Below, in pieces: positions 1-8,266 of a stretch of 64,000 bases of DNA. Numbering within the stretch: the stretch's first letter is position 1; the number at the start of each line of letters is the position of its first letter. The DNA is taken from positions 2,046,001-2,110,000 of the forward strand of contig NZ_PTRA01000001.1 of the NCBI RefSeq assembly GCF_002943425.1, written 5' to 3'. A program made the position numbers and the translations under genes. Source of the DNA: Siphonobacter curvatus (lineage in GTDB: Bacteria; Bacteroidota; Bacteroidia; Cytophagales; Spirosomataceae). Under the pieces are notes generated by a model. That model saw only the letters and a list, made by a program, of their open reading frames with translations, did not search any database and had not been told where the DNA came from.

Positions 1-75
1 GACACCATTGTGCTGCAGGTTACGCTGCCACAACTGAAACTTATGCGAATCTTGGTAGGACGCCATTCTTTTTAA
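1..75 (+). CDS. 3' end of an unidentified protein gene
   Basis: The first 75 bases read as 24 open codons ending in TAA (tail peptide ...MRILVGRHSF). The gene begins before the window, so only its C-terminus is visible and it cannot be identified. A 98-bp gap follows before the next gene on the same strand. The call rests only on the open frame running to the window edge, with codon use like that of the neighbours. Confidence 0.4.
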   Translation, partial: DTIVLQVTLPQLKLMRILVGRHSF

Positions 76-173
76 GGTTATCTCGTAACAAGGGCTCAAA
101 TTACTGGTTTTACAAGCAACGTGAGCCGATTTTACGGCATCTTTGCATTGAAAATTTAAGAAGGAGTATAGCT

Positions 174-875
174 ATGAAACACTTGCCATTGCTTGTCCTG
201 GGGTTACTGGCCTCATATTCAGGATACGCTCAACAAACGAAAACGGTTGACCTTAAGTCGTTCAGTAAAGTTCGGATTTTGGGCTGTGTAACAGCAGAAC
301 TGAAAAAAGCGAATGATGTTTCGTTGAAAATTACCACACCGGGTACGCTGGAAGAATCTAAAATCACGGTTGAAACCAAAAATGACGAACTGATCATCCG
401 TCAGAAGTGGGAAAAAGAGGTCTTTCAGAAAGGCGATTGCCGGGCCAGTAACATTCGACTGGAACTGGGATACAAGGAAGTAGAATCCATTTATTCGGGC
501 GTCGGAGCCGAAATTACGGTCATCGATCCCATCCAAACGCGGGATCTGGATTTACAGGCGGCTACGGGCAGCCAGATCCGACTCGAAGCCGATGTACGTA
601 ACCTGAAGGCTAAAGCAGTTCAGGGAGCGGTACTGGATTTGTCAGGCACCGCCTCCGAACAACAGGTGACGGTGAACACGGGCGGTGAAGTACACGCCTT
701 CAACCTGACGAGCGAAGATGCCTTTGTCAAAGCCAATACGGGCGGCGTAGCTCGCATCACTACAACCAAACGTCTGGATGCCAATGCCGGTACCGGCGGA
801 GCGGTGCGGTACAAAGGAAATCCCGCCAAGAAAAACATCAATTCCAGCTTGGGTGGCGAAGTAAAAGCGGAGTAA
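174..875 (+). CDS. head GIN domain (DUF2807) secreted protein
   Basis: A 233-residue protein of the putative auto-transporter adhesin head-GIN (DUF2807) family, common in Bacteroidota as exported beta-helical proteins of unknown role. Residues 1-20 form a signal peptide (MKHLP, a hydrophobic run, then YAQQ). The rest is the repetitive beta-rich pattern of the family, with recurring short Gly-rich turns such as NTGGEV, NTGGVA and GTGGAV near residues 165-215. ATG 174 is chosen because AAGGAG lies at 161-166. It converges on the M28 peptidase gene, with a bidirectional hairpin terminator between them. Family assignment is firm; the function is not known. Confidence 0.85.
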   Translation: MKHLPLLVLGLLASYSGYAQQTKTVDLKSFSKVRILGCVTAELKKANDVSLKITTPGTLEESKITVETKNDELIIRQKWEKEVFQKGDCRASNIRLELGYKEVESIYSGVGAEITVIDPIQTRDLDLQAATGSQIRLEADVRNLKAKAVQGAVLDLSGTASEQQVTVNTGGEVHAFNLTSEDAFVKANTGGVARITTTKRLDANAGTGGAVRYKGNPAKKNINSSLGGEVKAE

Positions 876-897
876 CAACTTACAGCCAGGAAAATAC

Positions 898-931
898 AAA
901 AACGGCGAGCTGAATCCAGCTCGCCGTTTTT
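898..931. terminator. bidirectional intrinsic terminator
   Basis: An inverted repeat with arms ACGGCGAGCTG/CAGCTCGCCGT is flanked by A5 on the left and T5 on the right, so it can end transcription from both sides. It sits between the convergent DUF2807 and M28 genes. Confidence 0.8.
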
Positions 932-940
932 GCTTAAGGC

Positions 941-2290
941 TTAACGCGAAGGCAAGGGAATGACGGGCAAACTTTCGTTTCCATGCTCACTAACCGCTTG
1001 GATAGCAAAGAAATACGAATCCCTAGAGTAGGGGAGTGTGATCGAAGTTTCAGTCGTGTACAGTTTCTTCTGCCAGAACGGCTGATACGTTTCCCGAATC
1101 AACACGTAATATCCTTTCACTTTTCCGGCTTTAGGAGCCTTCCAGTTGAGTTTGGCGTAACTAGCTGAGCCGCGTACTTCGATCTGTACGTCCTGAGGCA
1201 TTTGCGGAGCTTTCGCCAGGTTGGCCAGCGTTGCCAAGTTTACGGCAGCATTTTTACGGAGGTATTCAAAATCCATGAATTTTTGCAAATCACCGTACTC
1301 CTTTCCGTTTTCGGTATGAATGTCGTGGTGCTGGTGATCAAAGTTTTCGTTCATTTCTGTAATCCGAACGGCTGCGAAGCCTTTGTTCACAAAAGGGGTA
1401 TGGTCACCGCCGCGTTGGAAACGGTCATTCCGGAAAATCAGTACGACTTCCAGATTTTCCATGTATCGTTCACCCACTTCTTTCATGTAACGAGCCAATT
1501 GCCGGGTCTTGCCGTCGCCTTCAGCTCCAATCGCCCGGATTTTAGCCGCCTGTTCGGCCGTCTGGTACGCGGGTAACCCTTCACTGAAGACGCGTAGACG
1601 GGTATTATCAATCATACCAATATCGCTGCCTGCGGAAGAGCCCATCGTATCATTATTCAGAATGGCTTCTAGATTCATCTTTTTGTCCACGGCTTGCTGG
1701 GCGTAGTATTCGGCTCCGAGCAGGCTTTGTTCTTCACCACTGACAATCAGAAAAACGATCGTAGCCGGGAATTTGGCAGCGGACAGAATACGGGCCAGTT
1801 CCAAAGCCGTGGCTACACCCGAACCATCGTCATTAGCTCCGGGGGAGTCAATATCACGATTCATAATGTCCAGAGCCCGGGAGTCGATGTGTGCCGAGAT
1901 GACAAATATCCGGTCGTCATTCGGATCGGAGCCTTTTAGGGTAGCTACAATGTTGGCAATTTCATGCTCTTTGTCCACTCGACGTCCGTCGGGCTTGAGC
2001 GTCCAGCTTTGTAACTGGGCCGTTAGTCGACCGCCAGAGTTTTTGGCGTAAGACTGAAATTTAGCGAGTGTCCAGCGGCGGGCGGCTCCGATTCCCCGTT
2101 GCGGATCACTAACCGAACTTAAGGTATGGCGGCTGCCAAAGGAAACAAGTTTTTCAACGGTTGCCCGCATCGAGTCGGCGGAGACGGCTTTGACGTAACG
2201 ATCAATTTCAGGATCCCGATTCAGGATTTGCTGGGAAGAGCCGACCAAAGGCACTGCCAGAAAGGCCGTTGCTAGTAAGCGTTTAAACAT
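941..2290 (-). CDS. M28 family zinc aminopeptidase with FN3 tail
   Basis: A secreted di-zinc peptidase of the M28 (Leu/glutamate-carboxypeptidase-like) family, 449 residues. The start is placed at ATG 2290 (MFKRLLATAFLAVPLVG), which gives a clean signal peptide; the frame is open 14 codons further upstream but that extension spoils the signal. Zinc-site motifs are visible: SAHIDSR, GANDDGSG, VSGEEQSLLG, a later NDTMG, and GGDHTPF. A fibronectin type III-like domain occupies about the last 85 residues (LNWKAPKAGKVKGYYVLIRE), as in many Bacteroidota M28 enzymes. It likely cleaves N-terminal residues from peptides in the periplasm or outside the cell. It stands alone. Confidence 0.9.
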   Translation of the reverse strand: MFKRLLATAFLAVPLVGSSQQILNRDPEIDRYVKAVSADSMRATVEKLVSFGSRHTLSSVSDPQRGIGAARRWTLAKFQSYAKNSGGRLTAQLQSWTLKPDGRRVDKEHEIANIVATLKGSDPNDDRIFVISAHIDSRALDIMNRDIDSPGANDDGSGVATALELARILSAAKFPATIVFLIVSGEEQSLLGAEYYAQQAVDKKMNLEAILNNDTMGSSAGSDIGMIDNTRLRVFSEGLPAYQTAEQAAKIRAIGAEGDGKTRQLARYMKEVGERYMENLEVVLIFRNDRFQRGGDHTPFVNKGFAAVRITEMNENFDHQHHDIHTENGKEYGDLQKFMDFEYLRKNAAVNLATLANLAKAPQMPQDVQIEVRGSASYAKLNWKAPKAGKVKGYYVLIRETYQPFWQKKLYTTETSITLPYSRDSYFFAIQAVSEHGNESLPVIPLPSR

Positions 2291-2332
2291 ACAGGGTCTG
2301 GTGTTTGCGAATGAATGGAGCAAGATAACCAT

Positions 2333-2951
2333 TCAGTGCGGAGGTAAAAGCAAGAATAGATGCGAGCCGACTTTCAGGGTTACAAAGCCGAAAGAAAAGC
2401 TACCAATGGGCTGAAAACAAAATAAGGCCGAGCGAAACGCTCAACCTTATCCCACTTAACCTCTAAACCTATTTTACTATGAAAAAACGCTAACCTCTCT
2501 TGGAAAATGGATTAAACACAACCCTTGCCTCTATCTTGACTGGTGTTTAATACGGGAACCCTACAATCTTTATGTATCGTTCCAAAAAATGTGTTCCAAT
2601 CAGCGACCCAAAATACAAACTTATTTTCAGCTGTGGAACCAGAAGCCCTAGATTTGATTTTCATCGAACTACTCTGATGCAAAGTTACAAATCATTTTGG
2701 TTACTTCCTGGTATTTTACAATTTGTTTGTCGTCGTTTGACATTACAAATGTAGATACACTAAATTAAAAGTCCAAACTTAGGAAAATACAATTTCAAAA
2801 TTTTATTCGGAATAATATCCTATTTTGACTTCAAGTGGACGAAAAAAAAGATATAAAAATGTCTTTAACTAGAATTTTATATGGTTAAATATCCAATAAA
2901 GTTCCTGAAAATATTACTTTAACTTTTTGTAAAATTCTTTATTTAGTACAA
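2333..2951. other. gene-free stretch, AT-rich
   Basis: No supported gene. A hairpin (ATAAGG..GAGCG / CGCTC..CCTTAT) lies at 2422-2452. Just after it, at 2479-2493, is a four-codon frame ATGAAAAAACGCTAA preceded by a pyrimidine-rich leader of the kind seen before Bacteroidota outer-membrane genes; this may be the relic of a lost gene start. Positions 2780-2950 are strongly A+T rich and separate this stretch from pth. Confidence 0.5.
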
Positions 2952-3512
2952 TCATTCGTTAAAATTATTCATCGTCTTGTCAATCCCTAAAGTGCAAAAA
3001 CTCAATAAAATGTCGATGGAGCGGTCCAGACGTTCGGGCAAAAGCTCGATTTCGCTCTTGGGAAACTCCCCAAGTACATAGTCTACCTGACGTCCTTTTG
3101 GAAAATCACCGCTGACGCCAAAACGAAGACGAGCGTACTGATCATTGCCCAAAACCTCCTGAATATTTCGTAAACCGTTGTGTCCTCCGTGCGATCCTTT
3201 GCTCCGGAGGCGTAGCTTTCCGAAAGGGAGGGCAATGTCGTCGGTAATCGTCAACATATTTTCCACAGGTATTTTCAGTTCTTTCAGCCAGTAGTTAATC
3301 GCCTTCCCGCTCAGGTTCATGTACGTGGTAGGCTTGATCAGGTAAATGGTGCGGCCTTTGTATTTCAGTTCAGCCCCGTACGCCAGTCGGCCCAAATCGA
3401 ATTTAAGATTTTCCTGAGCCGCCAGTCGGTCCAGTACCATAAAACCGACGTTGTGTCGGGTCATCGCATATTCCGGGCCAATGTTTCCTAAGCCCGCTAC
3501 CAGATACTTCAT
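2952..3512 (-). CDS. pth: peptidyl-tRNA hydrolase
   Basis: Peptidyl-tRNA hydrolase, 186 residues, the usual length of the bacterial Pth family. It releases peptides from prematurely dropped peptidyl-tRNA so the tRNA can be reused, in the cytoplasm. The N-terminal GLGNIGPEYAMTRHNVGF carries the catalytic histidine, followed by KPTTYMNLSG, the ITDDIALPFGK segment and GSHGGHNGLRNI with the substrate-binding Asn. The ATG at 3512 starts directly with the MKYLVAGLGN strand, so no extension is needed. It is divergent from pyrR, with 144 bp between the two starts. Confidence 0.97.
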   Translation of the reverse strand: MKYLVAGLGNIGPEYAMTRHNVGFMVLDRLAAQENLKFDLGRLAYGAELKYKGRTIYLIKPTTYMNLSGKAINYWLKELKIPVENMLTITDDIALPFGKLRLRSKGSHGGHNGLRNIQEVLGNDQYARLRFGVSGDFPKGRQVDYVLGEFPKSEIELLPERLDRSIDILLSFCTLGIDKTMNNFNE

Positions 3513-3656
3513 AGGAGATGATGAATTGATACGGATAAATTTCTTCGGTCATTGTACAGAAGATCAAGCCATCCGCAATTATTTCGCATTCGAAAAGCGA
3601 ATTTCGCCCCTTCGGATTCCTAAATCCTAATTTCGTTTGCCTAATTTTGCCCGCAT

Positions 3657-4193
3657 ATGCAGCGACGATTGCTTCTTTCCAGTCCCTTGTTGGAGATCAC
3701 CATCAGTCGGTTATGCCAACAACTTATTGAGAATCACCAGCTCTTTGCCGATTCAGTGATCCTGGGTTTGCAACCGCGAGGTATTCATCTGGCTCAACGA
3801 ATTCATCAGGAACTTCAGCAAACCACCGGTAGTACCATTCCGTTTGGTTGGCTGGATGCGACTTTTCACCGCGACGACTTTCGCCGTCGGGAATCGATTG
3901 TACGGGCCAATCAGACCAAAATTCCCTTTACGGTCGAAGGCAAACGGGTCATTCTCGTCGACGACGTGATCGCTACGGGCCGCATGGTACGGGCCGCTCT
4001 CGATGCCATGACCTTTTTTGGTCGTCCGGAAAAGGTAGAACTGGCGGTACTCATTGATCGTAGTTATAACCGGGATATTCCCATCGCTCCGGATTACGTG
4101 GGGCTGAAAGTCAATACGCTCGATACGCAGCGGGTCATCGTGGAATGGAAAGAACAGGGCCACGAAAAAGACGGTATTTGGCTCAGTGATTAG
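3657..4193 (+). CDS. pyrR: PyrR-type pyrimidine regulator / uracil phosphoribosyltransferase
   Basis: A 178-residue phosphoribosyltransferase of the PyrR family. In Firmicutes, PyrR is an RNA-binding attenuator of pyr genes with side uracil phosphoribosyltransferase activity; in Bacteroidota the regulatory role is less certain. The PRPP-binding loop VILVDDVIATGRMVRAA is at about residues 99-115, and the N-terminal half has the SVILGLQPRGIHLAQRI segment typical of PyrR. It lies 91 bp upstream of pyrB on the same strand, which supports the pyrimidine assignment. The hairpin in the gap could act as a terminator or attenuator. Confidence 0.88.
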   Translation: MQRRLLLSSPLLEITISRLCQQLIENHQLFADSVILGLQPRGIHLAQRIHQELQQTTGSTIPFGWLDATFHRDDFRRRESIVRANQTKIPFTVEGKRVILVDDVIATGRMVRAALDAMTFFGRPEKVELAVLIDRSYNRDIPIAPDYVGLKVNTLDTQRVIVEWKEQGHEKDGIWLSD

Positions 4194-4201
4194 TTTTTGT
4201 T

Positions 4202-4233
4202 CCCCCTCCGGAAACGTTGAGGGGGCTTTTTTT
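4202..4233 (+). terminator. intrinsic terminator, possible pyrB attenuator
   Basis: CCCCCTC at 4202-4208 pairs with GAGGGGG at 4219-4225, followed by CTTTTTTT. It sits between pyrR and pyrB, so it either ends pyrR transcription or attenuates pyrB. No anti-terminator alternative is obvious by eye. Confidence 0.7.
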
Positions 4234-4284
4234 GAATGTACATCCCGTTTTCGTTCTTCATCGAAAACTTAATTTTATACTGCC

Positions 4285-5205
4285 GTGCTAAGTACGAGAC
4301 ATTTACTAGGCATCAAAGATCTCACGGAAGCCGATATCCAGCTCATTTTTCAGACTGCTGACGAGTTTAAGGAAGTGCTCAACCGTCCGATCAAAAAAGT
4401 ACCCTCGCTGCGGGACGTAACGATTGCCAACGTTTTTTTCGAAAACTCCACCCGTACGCGTCTGTCGTTTGAGCTGGCTGAAAAACGGCTTTCGGCTGAC
4501 GTGGTTAATTTTTCCTCGTCGAGTAGTTCCGTTAAGAAAGGAGAAACGCTACTGGATACGGTCAATAACATTCTGGCCATGAAGGTAGACCTGATCGTCA
4601 TGCGGCACAGTTCGCCCGGGGCTCCGCATTACCTATCCAGCCGCATTCCGGCCAGCGTGGTAAATGCCGGTGACGGTACGCACGAGCACCCGACGCAGGC
4701 CTTGCTGGATGCCTTTTCCATTCGTGAAAAACTCGGCGACGTAGCGGGCAAGAAGGTGGCTATTATTGGTGATATTCTGCACTCCCGGGTAGCTCTATCC
4801 AATATTTTCTGTCTGAAGAAGCTGGGAGCAGAAGTAATGGTGTGTGGACCGAGTACGCTCATTCCGCGATATATCCGGGAACTGGGCGTGATCGTTTCGC
4901 ACGATGTACGGCAGGCGTTGCAATGGTGTGACGTGGCCAACGTACTGCGTATTCAGCTCGAACGCCTGCAGGTGAAGTATTTCCCGAGTCTGCGGGAGTA
5001 TTCGCTGTATTACGGTATCAACAAAGCCATGCTCAATGAACTGGACAAGCCGATTGTACTGATGCACCCCGGACCGATCAATCGGGGCGTAGAATTAAGC
5101 TCGGATGCGGCTGACTCCAGCGAGCACTCGATTATTCTCAATCAGGTAGAAAATGGGGTAGCGACGCGGATGGCGGTATTGTATCTGCTGGCGGCTCAGC
5201 AGTAG
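4285..5205 (+). CDS. pyrB: aspartate carbamoyltransferase catalytic subunit
   Basis: Catalytic chain of aspartate transcarbamylase (carbamoyl phosphate + aspartate to carbamoyl aspartate), the second step of de novo pyrimidine synthesis. At 306 residues it is the usual length. Carbamoyl-phosphate motif FFENSTRTRLSFELA is at about residues 51-65, HPTQALLDAF near 137 and HPGPINRGVEL near 261. The best start is GTG at 4285 (GTG-CTA-AGT-ACG), which matches the family N-terminus MLSTRHLLGI; no ATG fits nearby. No pyrI is seen in the window. Confidence 0.96.
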   Translation: MLSTRHLLGIKDLTEADIQLIFQTADEFKEVLNRPIKKVPSLRDVTIANVFFENSTRTRLSFELAEKRLSADVVNFSSSSSSVKKGETLLDTVNNILAMKVDLIVMRHSSPGAPHYLSSRIPASVVNAGDGTHEHPTQALLDAFSIREKLGDVAGKKVAIIGDILHSRVALSNIFCLKKLGAEVMVCGPSTLIPRYIRELGVIVSHDVRQALQWCDVANVLRIQLERLQVKYFPSLREYSLYYGINKAMLNELDKPIVLMHPGPINRGVELSSDAADSSEHSIILNQVENGVATRMAVLYLLAAQQ

Positions 5206-5214
5206 AGTTTTGAG

Positions 5215-5345
5215 TTTGCAGTTTGCAATGAATCCGGTAAAGGTAGTGGAAGGCGTTGTCCGTAGCCAATGCTACGGACTTTTTTAATGACTAGCTGGCT
5301 GTTCCCCGCATTGCCTACGGGGCTAATGCTATTGAACCCCTTTGG
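5215..5345 (+). repeat. dispersed intergenic repeat, copy 1 (contains terminator 5258-5286)
   Basis: The tail of pyrB is followed by a segment sharing long stretches with 62905-63060: a GGTAAAG run, TTGTCCGTAG...CTACGGACTTTTT, then GTTCCCCGCATTGCCTACGG and GGCTAAT. The first shared hairpin (GTCCGTAGC/GCTACGGAC plus T7, 5258-5286) works as the pyrB terminator. The second part (CCCGCATTGCCTACGGGG) is another short inverted repeat. I read it as a non-coding repeat family of this genome. Confidence 0.65.
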
Positions 5346-5694
5346 GATTGGCGAGTCGGTATGCAAGCCTGGGTAAAATAGGGGAGGTTTACGCATCTAA
5401 CCCCGAAGGGGTTAGATGGACTGTACTGGGGGAATTTTCCAAACCTATAACCCGCCCCGCTCACCCCGATTTGAAACCGTCATGGAATGCTCAGGGTGGC
5501 CTGGTTTCGCATCTCTGACGCGAATCAACTCCCTGTAGGTAAATCCCAAAAGGTACACACCAGATTATCCGTAGGAACATTGACTACAAATCTTCTAAGA
5601 ACGGAGCAGTTTTCCTGCCTTCACGACGAAGTTGATAGCTAACAAGCGAGCGAAAACCCAGTTGGGTTGAACCTTTGTAAATTGTATAGCAACA
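5346..5694. other. gene-free stretch
   Basis: No gene is supported. The only structure I see is a perfect palindrome CATCTAACCCC-GAA-GGGGTTAGATG at 5394-5418. It resembles the short CCCC-GAA-GGGG elements scattered through other Cytophagales genomes. Confidence 0.45.
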
Positions 5695-5744
5695 AAAAAC
5701 CACCGTGTTGATCTGTTCCTGAGACAGACTGCACGGTGGTTTTT
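5695..5744 (-). terminator. terminator of the TSUP gene
   Basis: Arms AAAAACCACCGTG (5695-5707) and CACGGTGGTTTTT (5732-5744) enclose a 24-base loop. On the minus strand the stem ends in a T run just after the stop of the TSUP gene. Confidence 0.65.
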
Positions 5745-5765
5745 CGTATCAATGGCTTTATGTTC

Positions 5766-6734
5766 CTAGCCAATCAGTCGCTTCAGACTGGCCAGAATCA
5801 CTACAATACCGACCAGAATCATCATGGCTTTAATCGGTAGCTTACTGGCTAAACGGGCTGCAATGGGAGCGGCAATCACGCCTCCCAGAATAAGCCCCAG
5901 AATCACCTGCCATTGCGATAGGCCAATGACCAGGAAGAAAGTCAGAGACGACGCGAAGGAAATGAAAAATTCAGCGAGATTCACTGAACCAACCGTATAG
6001 CGAGGGTGACGTCCTGAGGCAATCAGCGTTGAGGATACAATCGGCCCCCAGCCGCCACCACCAATGGAATCCATGAAACCGCCAAACCAGGCCAGTGGTC
6101 CAATCAACTTGATCGGATTTTTTTTCTGCCGCTTGATCAGGGCTTTTCGGATGATTACGATACCCAGAATCAAGGTATATGTCGACACAGCTGGTTTTAC
6201 GTACGTCATGTACTCTTCCAGTACGGAAGAAAGTAGGTAAGCGCCCAAAACAGCACCAATAACGCCGGGAATCAAGATCACCTTAAAAAGTTTGGCGTTC
6301 ACGTTGCCATATCTCAAGTGCATGTAGCCCGAGACGCCACTCGTAAAAATTTCGGAGGTGTGTACACTCATGGAAATGACGGCGGGAGAAACCCCTACGC
6401 CCGCCAGGAAAGTCGCTGCTGAAACGCCGTAAGCCATTCCCAGGGCTCCATCTACCATTTGGGCCAGAAAGCCACCCAGCACGTACCAGAGAATGTCAAC
6501 CGTAATGGAGTTGAAAGCCGTAGTAATATTTTCGACGGTAAGAAACTTAAAGATCAGGTGCCCTACAATCATCAAGGCTAACGCATTCACGATGTGAATG
6601 AAAATCTCAGCGGGTTTGCGTTCCCGTTTCCACAACGTAATGATGGCCTCTTCGAAGGGGTTTTTACTGCTCTTTTTGACTGAGCGAGTGGGTATGACTT
6701 CGGAGGGCTTAAGTACTTCAGACGTTGACTCCAT
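5766..6734 (-). CDS. TSUP (TauE/SafE) family membrane exporter
   Basis: A 322-residue inner-membrane protein of the TSUP family, which moves sulfite, sulfonates or other organosulfur anions; the substrate here cannot be read from sequence. After a polar N-terminus of about 45 residues there are roughly eight hydrophobic segments. The family signatures GGFLAQMVDGALGMAYGVS (about residue 88) and WFGGFMDSIGGGGWGPIVSS (about residue 212) are both present. The ATG at 6734 is the only sensible start. It is monocistronic, with its own terminator. Confidence 0.9.
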   Translation of the reverse strand: MESTSEVLKPSEVIPTRSVKKSSKNPFEEAIITLWKRERKPAEIFIHIVNALALMIVGHLIFKFLTVENITTAFNSITVDILWYVLGGFLAQMVDGALGMAYGVSAATFLAGVGVSPAVISMSVHTSEIFTSGVSGYMHLRYGNVNAKLFKVILIPGVIGAVLGAYLLSSVLEEYMTYVKPAVSTYTLILGIVIIRKALIKRQKKNPIKLIGPLAWFGGFMDSIGGGGWGPIVSSTLIASGRHPRYTVGSVNLAEFFISFASSLTFFLVIGLSQWQVILGLILGGVIAAPIAARLASKLPIKAMMILVGIVVILASLKRLIG

Positions 6735-6852
6735 GTAGTGTAGTTTGCCTACAAAAATAGTAGACTATCTTTTACTCCACCAAATTAGTAGAATATTAAA
6801 TTCAGTATTTCTTCGGGATTCATAAGTAAGGATCTGTAAATCAACTACTAAT

Positions 6853-6877
6853 AAAAAAAAAGGCTCCGAAGAGCCTT
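6853..6877 (-). terminator. terminator of the MscS gene
   Basis: AGGCTC-CGAA-GAGCCT, preceded on the plus strand by A8, so on the minus strand the stem is followed by T8 shortly after the mscS stop codon. Confidence 0.75.
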
Positions 6878-6900
6878 GAGGTTAGGTAGGAGGGAAATAC

Positions 6901-7707
6901 TTATTTTTGCTTGACGTATACCAACTTTTCCGGGGCCTGAATGCCGTCGCGTTCGAACTGGCGTTTGAGGTTTTCGTGCATATAGTAGTACGTGTTCCAG
7001 TAATTGGCTGGTGTGGTCCACACGCGTACATCGTAGCTCGTTGTATCGGGGGTGAGTTTGGTGACCAGTACATCATGGCCACGATCTTTGAGTGCATATG
7101 GGCAGGTCGCAATGACACCTTGAATTGCGGCCTTAGTTACGTCCAGATCATTCTGACTTCCTACGCCGTACACCATATCTACGCGAATAACACCCTTGCC
7201 CGAAATGTTCGTTACGGGGCTGGTGGATAAAGAGCCGTTGGGCAGAATGATGGTTTTATTATCCGGCGTTACCAAAATGGTGTTGAAAATCTGAATGGCC
7301 TCTACCACACCGATGAAGCCCTGAGCTTCGATTAAATCACCAACCCGGAATGGCTTGAAAATGAGAATGAGTACACCTCCCGCAAAGTTAGCTAGGCTGC
7401 CCTGTAAAGCCAGACCCACGGCTAAACCGGCAGCTCCGAGGATCGCGACGAAGGAAGTCGTTTCGATACCCAACAGTCCTGCACAGCTTAACAAGAGCAT
7501 CACGTTAAACAGAACGCTGAGCAAGGAAATTAAAAAGGGTTGAACGTCGCGATCAATACGACTCTGATTCATACGGGCGGCCAAAAAATTCGTGAGTTTA
7601 GCAATGACCAGCCGTCCGATGATAAAAACGACTAAGGCCAGAAGAATTTTGCCGCCGTACTGATAGACATTCAACAGGATGAGATCTTTTAGGTTAGTGA
7701 AATCCAT
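6901..7707 (-). CDS. mscS: small-conductance mechanosensitive channel (MscS family)
   Basis: A 268-residue MscS-type channel that opens on membrane tension and releases solutes on osmotic downshift. ATG 7707 (MDFTNLKDLILLNVYQYGGK) gives the standard length; the frame is open for 43 more upstream codons but that stretch is low-complexity intergenic sequence. Three transmembrane helices lie at about residues 17-35, 55-80 and 85-115. The last carries the pore-helix pattern GAAGLAVGLALQGSLANFAGG, followed by the beta domain with FRVGDLIEAQGFIGVVEAI and a mixed C-terminal domain. It is a single gene. Confidence 0.93.
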   Translation of the reverse strand: MDFTNLKDLILLNVYQYGGKILLALVVFIIGRLVIAKLTNFLAARMNQSRIDRDVQPFLISLLSVLFNVMLLLSCAGLLGIETTSFVAILGAAGLAVGLALQGSLANFAGGVLILIFKPFRVGDLIEAQGFIGVVEAIQIFNTILVTPDNKTIILPNGSLSTSPVTNISGKGVIRVDMVYGVGSQNDLDVTKAAIQGVIATCPYALKDRGHDVLVTKLTPDTTSYDVRVWTTPANYWNTYYYMHENLKRQFERDGIQAPEKLVYVKQK

Positions 7708-7996
7708 ACACGTGGGTAAGTAAGGTGAAAGATGAGGGAGTGTTAAAGGGTAATACAGGGACAATAAACTAAAAAAATACGTATATACTACTAAATTAAT
7801 ACTATTATTTGTAGATAAATTTCGTGAATGAAGCATGGGTTGAGTTTATAAAATACAGAAAAGTATTTAGTGATTTTCATGCCAATAAAATAATTTAGCA
7901 GTAGCGATTAGTAATCATAAAAAGTTAAATTTTAATAATCTATTAAATTAATAGGATAAATAGATTTAATTTGCGTGTACTAATAACCTTACAGCC

Positions 7997-8239
7997 ATGA
8001 ATCAATCGATATTACGTATTCAAGTGATTGGAAATACCAGTCAAAAGCTCGTCTTTAACGTGCTGAATGCCATTAATCGACGCAAGGGAAACCGCGTGCG
8101 ACAGATGGATTTTGCTTACCGGGATAAATCCCAGCGAGGTTTCCTGAACGTAGAACTGCATGAACCAGAACACGTACTCATTCGTCGGATTTCGGCGGTA
8201 GAAGGCGTGGTTCGGGTGAACTCCGTAGCAGCTTTTTAA
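7997..8239 (+). CDS. small ACT-like domain protein
   Basis: An 80-residue protein that I recognise only by fold pattern. The order strand (LRIQVIGN), helix (LVFNVLNAINR), two strands (RQMDFAYRD, GFLNVELHE), helix (VLIRRISAV) and strand (VVRVNSVAAF) is that of an ACT domain, as in the small regulatory subunits of acetolactate synthase. ACT domains bind amino acids or other small ligands. It lies 27 bp upstream of the sterol-desaturase-like gene on the same strand and may be co-transcribed. The function is unknown. Confidence 0.65.
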   Translation: MNQSILRIQVIGNTSQKLVFNVLNAINRRKGNRVRQMDFAYRDKSQRGFLNVELHEPEHVLIRRISAVEGVVRVNSVAAF

Positions 8240-8266
8240 ATTTCTACTATAATCTTTTGCCTCCCT